DNA from: Burkholderia sp. NRF60-BP8
GTDB lineage: Bacteria > Pseudomonadota > Gammaproteobacteria > Burkholderiales > Burkholderiaceae
NCBI RefSeq assembly: GCF_001522585.2
Contig: NZ_CP013372.1
Location: 620,001 to 684,000, forward strand
Direction: 5' to 3'
DNA length: 64,000 nt
The notes beneath the pieces are model-generated. The model ran no database searches. It was not told the origin of the DNA and worked only from the letters and a program-made list of their open reading frames with translations. Below, piece after piece: positions 38,147 to 46,658 of this stretch (positions within the stretch are counted from its first letter, which is position 1; the number at the start of each line of letters is the position of its first letter). A program made the position numbers and the translations under genes.

Positions 38147-39805
38147 TCACTGCGCCGTACTTGCCGGATGCGGTGCGCGATCGGACTGCGTGGTGGCCGA
38201 TGCGCTCGGCCGTAACCATTCGGGATGCTGCTCCATTTCGTCGGCCAATGCGCGCAGCGCGCGCGACGTGCGCGCGAATTGCGTCAGCGTATGGCGGACG
38301 TTCGATGTATCCGCACCCTTTTCCCGGAGCATGGCCTGCGCGACCATGAACGCCTGTCGCGCGGTGCGCAGCGCGGCATGGGCCTGCGGCGCGAGTTCGG
38401 TATCGAGTCGGGCGAACAGCGCATCGGTATTCGCGAGCGCGACGTTCAGGTTCGTGCCCATCCGGTCGAGCGGCAATCGGGAAAAAGTGCCGGCGATATC
38501 GGCAATCCGGTCGCGCAGCACGTCGAGCGTACCGGGCACGGTCGGCAAGGCAATCGGCTCGCGGTTCGTGTCGACCGACGCGGGCGGCGCGTGCGGGAAC
38601 ATGTCGAGCGCGACATACGAGCGGTTGGCGATCGGGTTACCGATGCGCAACTGGCCGCGCAAGCCGCGCGCGACGAGCGTGTGCAACAGCGCCTTGCCGG
38701 CATCGGAATCGCCGTTGCCGAGGACGGCGCGGTAGCGTTGCCCGAGGCGGTCGGGGTAGAGCGCCATCGTCACGCGCATCGTGACGTCGCCGCGTGTCGC
38801 GTCGTATTCGGTGCCGACGGCCGTCACGTTACCCAGTTCGATCCCGCGAAAATCCACCGGCGCGCCGACCTCGAGGCCGCGCAGCGAGCGGTCGAAACGC
38901 ATCACCACCGGCGCGGCCGGAGCATTCGGCGTGCGCATCGCGTCGATTTCGTCGTCGGCCACGCGAAAGCGCGCGCCGTCGGGCGCCGCGACGACCGACG
39001 TGCGTCCCGGCGGCGACGCGAACGCGAGTGCGCCGGCGAGCAGCGCGGCAATCGACGGCGTGCCGAGCTTCATGCCGCCCGCATCGAGCTGCAGGCCGAG
39101 GCCGCCGGCTTGCCACCAGCGCGCATCGGCATCGACGTAGCGATCGAACGGCGCGGCGACGAACACGTCGATCGATACACCGTGCCCGTCGGCGTCCAGC
39201 GCATACCCGGCGACCTGGCCGACACGGGCGCGCCGGTGATAGACCGGCGAGCCGATCGTGACCGAGCCGAGCGATGGGGCGCGCAACGTGTAGTGACGGC
39301 CGCCGCCTTCGGCGACCGGTGGTGCATCGAGCCCGGCGAAGGCGGTGCGCGGTGCATGCGAACGGCCGACGGCCGCCGCGACGTATGCGCCCGAGCGCAG
39401 CGAATCGAGGCCGGATACGCCGTCGAGCCCGACGCGCGGCCGCACGATCCAGAAACGTGTGTCCGCCACGGCCAATGCGCGCGCGTCGGTGTCCAGCTGC
39501 ACGTCGATCGTCACGCCCGGTTGCCCGCGCCGTGCGCGAACGCGCGTGACGCGGCCGACTTCGACATTGCGCAGCCGCAGCGTCGAGCGGCCGGCCTCCA
39601 GTCCGTCGGCGGTCGCGAACGCGATCGTGAGCGTCGGCCCGCGGCTGTCGAGCAACGACACGCCCCATGCGAGGCAGCACGCGGCGGCCGCGAGCGGCAC
39701 GATCCAGACGATCGCCGCGCGCGGCCAGCGGGCACGCCACCGCGCGATCCGCGCCGACGTGCGCCCGCGGCGTTCAGTCGAATTGCGCGACGAGCGCATC
39801 GGCAC
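38147..39805 (-). CDS. PqiB-like MCE-domain protein
   Basis: 552 residues. One N-terminal helix (about 29-51) is followed by three MCE domains: LTIAFATADGLEAGRSTLRL from about 58, the second with GSVTIGSPVYHRRARVGQVAGY at about 180, the third with RSLRGLEVGAPVDFRGIELG at about 290. A C-terminal alpha-helical, coiled-coil-like region of about 130 residues ends in a basic tail. This is the architecture of PqiB, which forms a periplasmic tube for lipid transport between membranes. The usual partners PqiA and PqiC are not adjacent; the DUF3313 lipoprotein gene instead overlaps its start by about 32 bases. Start could be ATG 39799. Confidence 0.85.
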   Translation of the reverse strand: MPMRSSRNSTERRGRTSARIARWRARWPRAAIVWIVPLAAAACCLAWGVSLLDSRGPTLTIAFATADGLEAGRSTLRLRNVEVGRVTRVRARRGQPGVTIDVQLDTDARALAVADTRFWIVRPRVGLDGVSGLDSLRSGAYVAAAVGRSHAPRTAFAGLDAPPVAEGGGRHYTLRAPSLGSVTIGSPVYHRRARVGQVAGYALDADGHGVSIDVFVAAPFDRYVDADARWWQAGGLGLQLDAGGMKLGTPSIAALLAGALAFASPPGRTSVVAAPDGARFRVADDEIDAMRTPNAPAAPVVMRFDRSLRGLEVGAPVDFRGIELGNVTAVGTEYDATRGDVTMRVTMALYPDRLGQRYRAVLGNGDSDAGKALLHTLVARGLRGQLRIGNPIANRSYVALDMFPHAPPASVDTNREPIALPTVPGTLDVLRDRIADIAGTFSRLPLDRMGTNLNVALANTDALFARLDTELAPQAHAALRTARQAFMVAQAMLREKGADTSNVRHTLTQFARTSRALRALADEMEQHPEWLRPSASATTQSDRAPHPASTAQ

Positions 39806-40436
39806 CCTTGTCGATGCCGGTTTTTGCGGCGCCGAGCGCGCCGAAACTCGCGCCGATGTTCATCGCGTTCGGATACTGCTTCGTCACGTACGCGCTGATC
39901 AGCCGGTTCGTCGACGCATCGCGGATCTCCACCGCGTAGATCACCGAGCCCGTGAACGCGCCTTCGCGACCGCGGATCGCCTGCACGCCGTTGTAGACGT
40001 TCCCCGCGAGATCGAAATGCGCGAACGCACCGGCGAACGTCGTCGTCGTCACGGCGCCCGTCAGCGTCAGCTTTACGCGCAGCGTGTCGGCGCCTGGCGT
40101 GCTCGTCAGCTCGAAGCGCTTGCCGAGCTTCTTCGCGAACGTGTCGCCCATGTACGCGGCGAGCGTCGACTTGTCCTGTTCGGTCAGGTCACCGAACTGA
40201 TGATCGGCGCCGCGATAGACGACCACCGGGTCGAGGATCAGCTTCCGGTACTTGTGCCAGTCCGCCGGCAGCGCGTAGCGGTAGGGCACGCGGCCGGATT
40301 TGTCCTGCGGATCGCTGCGCAGGTACGGCGACGATTCGATGCCGCTGTAGCGGGTGGGCTGAACGCCGGCGCATCCGGCGAGCGCGACGCACAGCGCGGC
40401 GTTGAGCAGGTGGCTGGGCTTGATCGTTCGGTTCAT
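39774..40436 (-). CDS. DUF3313 lipoprotein
   Basis: 220 residues. Signal peptide with lipobox LAGC (Cys at about residue 22), then the DUF3313 domain (RYALPADWHKYRKLILDPVVVY, LTEQDKSTLAAYMGDTFAKKL, DTLRVKLTLTGA). It ends near DKGADALVAQFD. It is the first gene of an operon whose second gene, overlapping it by 32 bases, encodes the PqiB-like protein, so a joint role in outer-membrane lipid handling is plausible. Two likely TetR operators lie upstream at 40522 and 40718. Confidence 0.87.
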   Translation of the reverse strand: MNRTIKPSHLLNAALCVALAGCAGVQPTRYSGIESSPYLRSDPQDKSGRVPYRYALPADWHKYRKLILDPVVVYRGADHQFGDLTEQDKSTLAAYMGDTFAKKLGKRFELTSTPGADTLRVKLTLTGAVTTTTFAGAFAHFDLAGNVYNGVQAIRGREGAFTGSVIYAVEIRDASTNRLISAYVTKQYPNAMNIGASFGALGAAKTGIDKGADALVAQFD

Positions 40437-40521
40437 CTGACTCTCCGGGTCGGGTTTCGCGCCGGTCGGGCCGGTGCGAACGGGGTGCAACAGAGCGGCA
40501 TTGCCGCTCGGGTTTATGAAA

Positions 40522-40539
40522 AAACCAACCAGACGGTTT
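40522..40539 (+). promoter_or_regulatory. TetR-type operator copy 1
   Basis: AAACCA-ACCAGA-CGGTTT, a 6-6-6 inverted repeat with one mismatch. It is 86 bases upstream of the DUF3313 lipoprotein start, so repression of that operon is the natural reading. The same site recurs at 40718. Confidence 0.65.
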
Positions 40540-40717
40540 GTTTTTGGGGCGCAATACGGGCGATGAAACGGGGAAGCGACAGATCGTTCGACGGCGGTGA
40601 ACGGCCGGGAAGTCGCGCCACACGGGCCTCGCGCCGCGCCATGCAATGCACGGCGCGGCCCGTCATCCGGCCGGGGCCGATGCGGGAGCCGATCGTAGCA
40701 CCGCCATTTCCGGATGT

Positions 40718-40735
40718 AAACCGACCAGGCGGTTT
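40718..40735 (+). promoter_or_regulatory. TetR-type operator copy 2
   Basis: AAACCG-ACCAGG-CGGTTT, a perfect 6-6-6 inverted repeat, 88 bases upstream of the TetR gene at 40823. Copies 1 and 2 share AACCRACCAGRCGGTTTGTTT. Confidence 0.7.
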
Positions 40736-40822
40736 GTTTGTGATAGACTCCGCGCATTCGCTTCATGCGGCCGTGCCGGCCTGGCCCGGCCGCATCGCCT
40801 CATTTCATACCGGGGAAATTTC

Positions 40823-41437
40823 ATGGATAACCCGACGCGTTCCGAGCGAACGCGCACTGCCGCGATCCAGGCGGCGCTCGCGATCCTCGAGCGCGACGGC
40901 CCGGGCAAGCTCACGTTCGATGCGATTTCGCGCGAAAGCGGGATCAGCAAGGGCGGGCTGATGCATCAGTTCCGCACGAAAGGCGATGTGCTGAACGCGC
41001 TGATGGAACATCAGCAGGACACCTACCAACGTTTCCAGCGCGACTATCTGGCCGCGCGCGATCCGGGCGAAGCGCAGCCGACGCTGGCCGCGCAGATCGC
41101 GACGATGCGCGAAGTGATCGACCAGCAGCCGTCCGCGGCGCTCGCGATCATGGCGGCGCTGGTCGAGGATCCCGCGCCGCTGCAGAAGGTGCGCGAGACC
41201 GATGCCGAGATCGTGAAGCGGATGACGGTCGAATCCGGCGATCCCGAGCTCGCGCTGCTGCGATGGAAAGCGGCGTGGGGGCTCGCGCTATCGGCGATGT
41301 TCGGGCTGTGTCCGCTGTCGGCCGACGAGCGCGCCCGGCTGTTCGACCGGCTGCTCGACGAGACGCAATGGCCGGCGGGCGGCGGCGATGCCGCGCCACG
41401 CGGTGCGCGGGCGGCGAAAACGCCGCGGAAAAAATGA
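40823..41437 (+). CDS. TetR/AcrR-family regulator
   Basis: 204 residues. The helix-turn-helix is LTFDAISRESGISKGGLMHQFRTKGDVLNAL (about 33-63), typical of TetR. The ligand domain is alpha-helical, and a lysine-rich tail (AKTPRKK) ends it. It is divergent from the DUF3313/PqiB operon with two near-identical palindromes between them, so it probably represses itself and that operon. Spacing from the ATG to the nearer palindrome is about 88 bases. Confidence 0.9.
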   Translation: MDNPTRSERTRTAAIQAALAILERDGPGKLTFDAISRESGISKGGLMHQFRTKGDVLNALMEHQQDTYQRFQRDYLAARDPGEAQPTLAAQIATMREVIDQQPSAALAIMAALVEDPAPLQKVRETDAEIVKRMTVESGDPELALLRWKAAWGLALSAMFGLCPLSADERARLFDRLLDETQWPAGGGDAAPRGARAAKTPRKK

Positions 41438-41551
41438 AGCGCGCGTTCGTCGCATGCGGCGTGGCGGTCGCCCGTTTCGGGCGCTCGCTGCTCGCGGTCG
41501 TGCTCGGGCGCTTGTGAGTGCGTGGCGCGTACGCACGCATGCGAGCGTGCG

Positions 41552-42172
41552 TCAGCTCTTCGCTTCCGTGCCTTCGATGAACAGCTTCGCGACCGACTGA
41601 AACTCCCGTTTCAGCGACAGCCCCGGCACGGTCAGCCAGCGCAGCATCGCCGCGAGATACAGGTGATGGAACCAGGTTGCGAGCTGATCGGCCCGTAGCG
41701 TGCGGTTCAGTTCGCCGGCCTGCTGCCCGGCGGCGATCAATTGCTGCCACACCGATGCGATATCGCTGCCGTGCTCTCCCGCGCGCTCCGGTTCGGCGGC
41801 GCCGATGCTCAGGAAGCGGTGCCGCAGGTACGCGAGCAGGTACGCCGGATGTTGCTCGCACCACGCGGCCGACGCGTCGAGCACGCAGCCGATGCGCGAC
41901 GCGAAGGTCTTGCGCCGCGCGACGTCGTGCTGCAGATGCGCGAGATCGCGCGCGAGTTCGCCTTCGAGCCAGTGCGCGAGCACGGCTTCCTTCGTCGGAA
42001 AGTGGTTGTACAGCGTGCGCTTCGCGACATCGGCCTGCGCGGCGATCTGCTCCATCGTGACGGCATCGTAGCCGTGCGCATCGAACAGGCGCGCGCCGGT
42101 CGCGGCGAGATGCGCGAGCATCTGGATGCGTTTGCGTGCGCGGCGGCCCGGATCGTCGGTCGGAATCGTCAT
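41552..42172 (-). CDS. TetR/AcrR-family regulator
   Basis: 206 residues. Helix-turn-helix VTMEQIAAQADVAKRTLYNHFPTKEAVLAHWL (about 38-69). An alpha-helical ligand domain follows with ATWFHHLYLAAMLRWL. It is divergent from the glycosyltransferase gene 95 bases away and likely controls it. The first helix is preceded by an Arg/Lys-rich segment (RRARKRIQML). Confidence 0.9.
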   Translation of the reverse strand: MTIPTDDPGRRARKRIQMLAHLAATGARLFDAHGYDAVTMEQIAAQADVAKRTLYNHFPTKEAVLAHWLEGELARDLAHLQHDVARRKTFASRIGCVLDASAAWCEQHPAYLLAYLRHRFLSIGAAEPERAGEHGSDIASVWQQLIAAGQQAGELNRTLRADQLATWFHHLYLAAMLRWLTVPGLSLKREFQSVAKLFIEGTEAKS

Positions 42173-42188
42173 GGCAGGGGATTGACTG

Positions 42189-42226
42189 AAAGTGTGCGGA
42201 TTGCATTAGTATACGACGTGCACTTT
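42189..42226 (+). promoter_or_regulatory. Possible TetR operator region
   Basis: Outer arms AAAGTG and CACTTT are separated by 26 bases that include GTATAC. The region lies in the 95-base divergent gap between the TetR gene and the glycosyltransferase gene. It is more AT-rich than its surroundings. Weak evidence. Confidence 0.3.
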
Positions 42227-42267
42227 TTTGAATCCAACCTTTTCCGTCGTGCACGAGGAGCTTCCGC

Positions 42268-43509
42268 ATGAAACTCGTCATCGCCACCTACGGCACCGAA
42301 GGCGACACGCGTCCGCTCGCGGCGCTGGGCCGCGCGCTGCTGGATGCCGGTCATGACGTCCGGCTGCTGGCCGATGCGGCGACGCTCGGCTCGGCCGCTG
42401 CGCTCGGCGTGCCGTCGGCGCCGCTGTCCGGTGACATCCGTCGCGCGATTGCGCCGGAAGGCGCGCTGGCCGACGCGGTGCGCGGGCGCGGCGGCTTCAA
42501 CGATACGTCAAAGGCGCTCGCCGCGATCGCGAATGCGAACACGGCCGCATGGATGCGCGAAGTCGCGGACGCGTCGGCCGGGTGCGACGCGCTTCTCGTG
42601 TCGGGGCTTGCGTCGTTCGTCGGGTTGTCGGTCGCGGAGTATCGCCGCATACCGGCGATCGGCGCGGGCATGATCCCGATCACGCCGACCGCCGAATTCG
42701 CGTCGCCGTTCCTGCCGCCGGGGAAGCTGCCGCGCTGGCTGAATCGCGCGAGCCATCGGCTCGTGAATGCGTTGCTGTGGCGCGCGTTCAGGAAATCGAC
42801 CAATGCGGCGCGCGCGAGCGTATGCGGATTGCCGCCGCGCAAGCACGTGTGGACCGATCATCCGATGCTGTACGGCGTATCGCCGGCGCTGCTGTCCGGC
42901 CCGGCGGACTGGCCGGCGAACGTGCAAGCATGCGGCCAGTGGCGGATCGATGCGCGTGCGTGGGCGCCGCCGCCGGAACTGTCGGCGTTTCTCGACGCGG
43001 GCGAACCGCCCGTGTACATCGGATTCGGCAGCATGGCCGGCTTCGATCGTGCGGCGATGGCCGCGGCGCTGACGCAGGCGCTGGCCGGCCGACGCGCGCT
43101 GTTCTATCCGGGCTGGAGCGGCGTCGATGCAGCGCTGCTGCCGACGCACGTTCGCGTGATCGGCGACACGCCGCACGACTGGCTGTTCCCGCGCGTCGCG
43201 ATGGCGATTCATCACGGCGGGTCGGGCACCACGCATTCGGCCGCGCGGGCCGGCATTCCGTCGGTGGTCGTGCCGTTCGCGGGCGATCAGTTTTTCTGGG
43301 CGAACCGGCTGCAACGGCTCGGTGTCGCGGATGCGCCGGTCGCGGGGCGGCGCGTGGACGCCGCCGCGCTGGCGCGCGCGATCGCGTTTGCCGAACGGGG
43401 CGAGACGAAAACGCGTGCGACGCAACTCGGTGCGCGCCTCGCGCAAGAGGACGGGTTGAAGCGGGCCGTCAGTGCGATCGAACGCTGGGTGCAACCGCGC
43501 GCGACGTGA
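42268..43509 (+). CDS. UGT/GT1-family glycosyltransferase
   Basis: 413 residues, GT-B fold. The N-terminal domain begins MKLVIATYGTEGDTRPLAALGRALLDAGHDVRL, as in sterol and macrolide glycosyltransferases. The C-terminal nucleotide-sugar part has VYIGFGSMAGFD, DWLFPRVAMAIHHGGSGTTHSAARAGIPSVVVPFAGDQFFWANRLQRLGVA, matching the UGT donor-site signature (HHGGSGTT ... DQ). It transfers a sugar to a lipophilic or polyketide-like acceptor in the cytoplasm. It is probably controlled by the divergent TetR protein. Acceptor unknown. Confidence 0.9.
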   Translation: MKLVIATYGTEGDTRPLAALGRALLDAGHDVRLLADAATLGSAAALGVPSAPLSGDIRRAIAPEGALADAVRGRGGFNDTSKALAAIANANTAAWMREVADASAGCDALLVSGLASFVGLSVAEYRRIPAIGAGMIPITPTAEFASPFLPPGKLPRWLNRASHRLVNALLWRAFRKSTNAARASVCGLPPRKHVWTDHPMLYGVSPALLSGPADWPANVQACGQWRIDARAWAPPPELSAFLDAGEPPVYIGFGSMAGFDRAAMAAALTQALAGRRALFYPGWSGVDAALLPTHVRVIGDTPHDWLFPRVAMAIHHGGSGTTHSAARAGIPSVVVPFAGDQFFWANRLQRLGVADAPVAGRRVDAAALARAIAFAERGETKTRATQLGARLAQEDGLKRAVSAIERWVQPRAT

Positions 43510-43524
43510 GCGCGCGCACGGGCA

Positions 43525-44220
43525 TCAGAAATGCCCGGTGAACCGGTAGCGGCTGCCCGGATGCCACAGATTCGCGACCGACGCGACCATCCCCTGCGAC
43601 CACGTGCGCCGATGCAGCAGCAGGCATGGCTCGCGATCGTCCATCGTCAGGTGGCGGCGCGTTTCGGCGTCGGGCATCGCGGCCTCGATCCGGTATTCGA
43701 CGCGCTGCAGCGGCGCGACGCGCGTCAGGTACTGGTTCGGCGTCGTGGTCGTGAAGTCCTGCAGCGCGTATTCGGGCGCGCAGGCCGGATTGACCCAACG
43801 TTCCTCGAGCTGCACGGGCGTGTCGTTCTCGAAATGCAGCACGCGCGAATGGAAGATCGGGCTGCCGGTGTCGAGCTGCAGCTCGTCGGCGAGTTTCGCA
43901 TCGGCGACGGCCGCGCCGACCTGCAGCACCTGCGCGCGATAGCCGTGGCCGCGCGCGGCGACTTCGTCGGAGATGCTGCGGATCGCGACGAGCGTCGATT
44001 CGTATTTCGGCGACGCGACATAGGTGCCGGAGCCGCGCGTGCGCGTGAGCACCTGTTCGGCCGTCAGCTCGCGCAGCGCGCGGTTGACGGTCATGCGCGC
44101 GACGTTGAATTCGCGCGCGAGCTCGTTCTCCGACGGCACCTGGTCGCCTTCGGCCCATTCGCCGGCATGAATGCGCGCGAGGATGAAGTCCTTGATTTCC
44201 TGATAGATCGGTGTGGTCAT
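43525..44220 (-). CDS. hutC: Histidine utilisation repressor HutC (GntR family)
   Basis: 231 residues. A GntR winged helix (PIYQEIKDFILARIHAGEWAEGDQVPSENELAREFNVARMTVNRALRELTAEQVLTRTRGSGTYVA) is followed by a UTRA effector domain from about 85, with HSRVLHFENDTPVQLEERWVN and LLLHRRTWSQG. These match HutC, whose inducer is urocanate. No hut catabolic gene is in the window. The nearest target is the histidine-type ABC operon at 45022, which carries a HutC operator at 44912. It converges with the glycosyltransferase gene. Confidence 0.9.
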   Translation of the reverse strand: MTTPIYQEIKDFILARIHAGEWAEGDQVPSENELAREFNVARMTVNRALRELTAEQVLTRTRGSGTYVASPKYESTLVAIRSISDEVAARGHGYRAQVLQVGAAVADAKLADELQLDTGSPIFHSRVLHFENDTPVQLEERWVNPACAPEYALQDFTTTTPNQYLTRVAPLQRVEYRIEAAMPDAETRRHLTMDDREPCLLLHRRTWSQGMVASVANLWHPGSRYRFTGHF

Positions 44221-44911
44221 GGGGTCGCGATTTCAGAGTCGGCAGCGGGCCGCCGCCGGATGCCGATCCGGCGCGCGCCCGGCGCCGAGTGTACCGGTTT
44301 CGCGGACGCGCTGGCCCGGATGCCCCGAATGATCCCCGTTCGGCCGGCGCGCGTCCATGCGGGATTGCACAGGGCGGCCGGCCGGCGGCAGGCCGCTTGC
44401 GGTCGGAGCCGATGCCGGATGCCGATCGCCGGCATGCGCGCGGCGGCCGAACATCGCGTTTCGATAGGACTGCGAGCCATCGTTCAGGTCGAAGCCAGTT
44501 TCGACGCGAAACTGCGCATGCTGGCCGCCGCCGAGATCCTCGTTGCCGCTGCTCGGCCCGAAGACCGTATTCGACAGGCCGCTGCCTTGCTGCCACGCGA
44601 TCCGTCGCGCGTGCCCGTGCGGCAACGCGTATTCGAATCGATGAAAGGGGGAGTGCGTGACGCGTGTCACGTGCGGCGGTGGCGAAACGCCGACCAGCGC
44701 TGCAGCAGGCCGGTGGGGAAAGTCGATGCTGACGGCGAGGTCTAGACAACTTCCGCACGCGACCGCCGGCCTCCGTACACGGCGAGAAAGCCGTCGTTCA
44801 GCTTTGCGTAATCAATAATTAATTGAAAATTAAGGAAAATTCTGCCGGCGATCCTATTCCGCCGACAATTAGAGATAAACACGGATTGCTGACCCCATCC
44901 CTGAAAAGGCA
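44221..44911. other. Intergenic stretch before the amino acid ABC operon, 691 bases
   Basis: The stretch from 44221 to about 44790 is GC-rich with only arginine-rich frames; one leftward frame of 145 codons (44233-44670) has a more ordinary composition in its first 70 codons but matches nothing I recognise. From about 44800 to 44875 it becomes strongly AT-rich (AATAATTAATTGAAAATTAAGG), probably the promoter of the transporter operon. Confidence 0.4.
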
Positions 44912-44929
44912 AAGTTGTATGTACAACTT
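44912..44929 (+). promoter_or_regulatory. HutC operator
   Basis: AAGTTGTA-TG-TACAACTT, a perfect 8-2-8 inverted repeat containing the TTGTATGTACAA core known for HutC operators in Klebsiella and Pseudomonas. It lies about 93 bases before the binding-protein ATG and just downstream of the AT-rich promoter stretch. Confidence 0.85.
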
Positions 44930-45021
44930 GGAACGTCGCCGGAACAGGCGATTCCCGGTTGCAAGGGTTCGCGGCGGGCAGCCGACCGGATCCGCCCCAG
45001 TTCGCCTCTGACAGGAACGCC

Positions 45022-45795
45022 ATGAAGAAACTCGCGCTCAGTATTGCCCTCGTCTGCCTCGCGGTCGGTGCTCACGCCAAGGATTGGTCGACGATCCGCT
45101 TCGGCGTCGACGCCAGCTATCCGCCGTTCGAATCGAAGGACGCAAGCGGCAAGGTCGTCGGCTTCGACGTCGATCTCGGCAACGAGATCTGCGCCCGGCT
45201 GAAGGCGAAATGCGTGTGGATCGAGAACGACTTCGACGGGATGATCCCGGCGCTGAAGGCGAAGAAGTTCGACGGCGTGCTGTCGTCGATGTCGATGACG
45301 CCGGCGCGCGCCGAACAGATCGCGTTCTCCGACAAGCTGTTCAACACGCCGACGCGTCTCGTCGCGAAGAAGGGCGCAAACCTGCAGCCGACGGCCGAAT
45401 CGCTGAAGGGCAAGTCGGTCGGCGTCGAGCAGGGCACCATCCAGGAAACCTACGCGAAGGCGTACTGGGCGCCGAAGGGCGTGCAGGTCGTGCCTTACCA
45501 GAACCAGGACGGCGTGTACCAGGACCTGATGTCGGGCCGCCTCGACGCGGCGCTGCAGGATGCGGTGCAGGCCGACATCGGCTTCCTGAAGACGCCGCGC
45601 GGCGCGAACTTCGATTTCGCCGGCAAGGACATCGACGATCCGAAGACGCTCGGCAACGGCGCGGGCATCGGCCTGCGCAAGGACGACGCCGACCTGAAGG
45701 CGAAGATCGATCGCGCGATCGCCGACATCATCAAGGACGGCACGTACAAGAAGCTCGAGAAGAAGTACTTCGCATTCGACGTCTACGGCGGCTGA
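45022..45795 (+). CDS. hisJ: Histidine / basic amino acid ABC transporter substrate-binding protein
   Basis: 257 residues. Signal peptide MKKLALSIALVCLAVGAHA, then the SBP_bac_3 fold: IRFGVDASYPPFESKDASGKVVGFDVDLGNEICARL, MIPALKAKKFDGVLSSMSMTP, LKGKSVGVEQGTIQE. This is the HisJ/ArgT pattern. It captures histidine or lysine/arginine/ornithine in the periplasm. It heads a four-gene operon with two permeases and an ATPase. A HutC operator upstream makes histidine (or urocanate) the most likely ligand; the gene symbol is by resemblance. Confidence 0.88.
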   Translation: MKKLALSIALVCLAVGAHAKDWSTIRFGVDASYPPFESKDASGKVVGFDVDLGNEICARLKAKCVWIENDFDGMIPALKAKKFDGVLSSMSMTPARAEQIAFSDKLFNTPTRLVAKKGANLQPTAESLKGKSVGVEQGTIQETYAKAYWAPKGVQVVPYQNQDGVYQDLMSGRLDAALQDAVQADIGFLKTPRGANFDFAGKDIDDPKTLGNGAGIGLRKDDADLKAKIDRAIADIIKDGTYKKLEKKYFAFDVYGG

Positions 45796-45968
45796 CCGCC
45801 CGTACGGCGCGCATCGCGTGCGGCGCGCCGCACGCGTGGCCGGATGCCCCACCCTGCGCGGCAGGCGTCCGGCTTGATGAGCAGACCGCATCACGTCGTG
45901 CGCAGAACTCGTTTGATGCGCGGTTAATGGCTATCGACAATCCAGCCACATCGTTCTGGATCCCTCAT

Positions 45969-46658
45969 ATGATCTTCCAAGGATTTGGCCCGCTGCTGTG
46001 GGCCGGCACGGTCGAGACCGTGAAGCTCGCGGTGCTGTCGCTCGCCGCGTCGCTGATACTGGGCCTCGCGGGCGCGGCCGCCAAACTGTCGGCCAACCGC
46101 GGGCTCAAGGCGGTCGGCACGTTCTATACGACGCTGATCCGCGCGGTGCCCGATCTCGTGCTGATGCTGCTGCTGTTCTACGGGATCCAGATCCTGCTGA
46201 ACGACGTGACCGACCTGCTCGGCTGGGACCAGATCGACATCGACCCGTTCGTGGCCGGCGTCGTGACGCTCGGCTTCATCTACGGCGCGTACTTCACCGA
46301 GACGTTCCGCGGCGCGTTCCTCGCGGTGCCGCGCGGCCAGCTCGAAGCCGGCTTCGCGTACGGGATGAGCGGCTGGCGCGTGTTTTACCAGATCCTGTTC
46401 CCGCAGATGATGCGCTTCGCGCTGCCGGGCATCGGCAACAACTGGCAGGTGCTCGTGAAGGCCACCGCGCTCGTGTCGATCATCGGCCTCGCCGACGTCG
46501 TGAAGGCGTCGCAGGACGCGGGCAAGAGCACGCTCGATTTCTTCTTCTTCACGCTGGCCGCGGGTGCGATCTACCTCGCGATCACGACGGTGTCCAACGT
46601 CGTGCTGCATCACCTCGAGAAACGTTATTCCGTCGGCGTCCGGAGGCTCGCACTGTGA
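45969..46658 (+). CDS. hisQ: ABC transporter permease, HisQ-like
   Basis: 229 residues from ATG 45969; a longer start at 45927 is in frame but lacks a ribosome site and would exceed the usual HisQ length of about 228. Five helices; the EAA loop is LEAGFAYGMSGWRVFYQILFPQMMRFALPGIGNN. It pairs with the HisM-like protein in the membrane. Its stop overlaps the next gene's GTG start (GTGA). It lies 173 bases after the binding protein gene. Confidence 0.88.
   Translation: MIFQGFGPLLWAGTVETVKLAVLSLAASLILGLAGAAAKLSANRGLKAVGTFYTTLIRAVPDLVLMLLLFYGIQILLNDVTDLLGWDQIDIDPFVAGVVTLGFIYGAYFTETFRGAFLAVPRGQLEAGFAYGMSGWRVFYQILFPQMMRFALPGIGNNWQVLVKATALVSIIGLADVVKASQDAGKSTLDFFFFTLAAGAIYLAITTVSNVVLHHLEKRYSVGVRRLAL

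Noticed and set aside
42189..42226. A firm operator for the TetR gene at 41552
   Set aside because: The outer arms are only six bases and widely spaced; kept only as a low-confidence regulatory region.
44233..44670. 145-codon leftward frame between hutC and the ABC operon
   Set aside because: No recognisable domain, no ribosome site, and a proline/arginine-rich second half.
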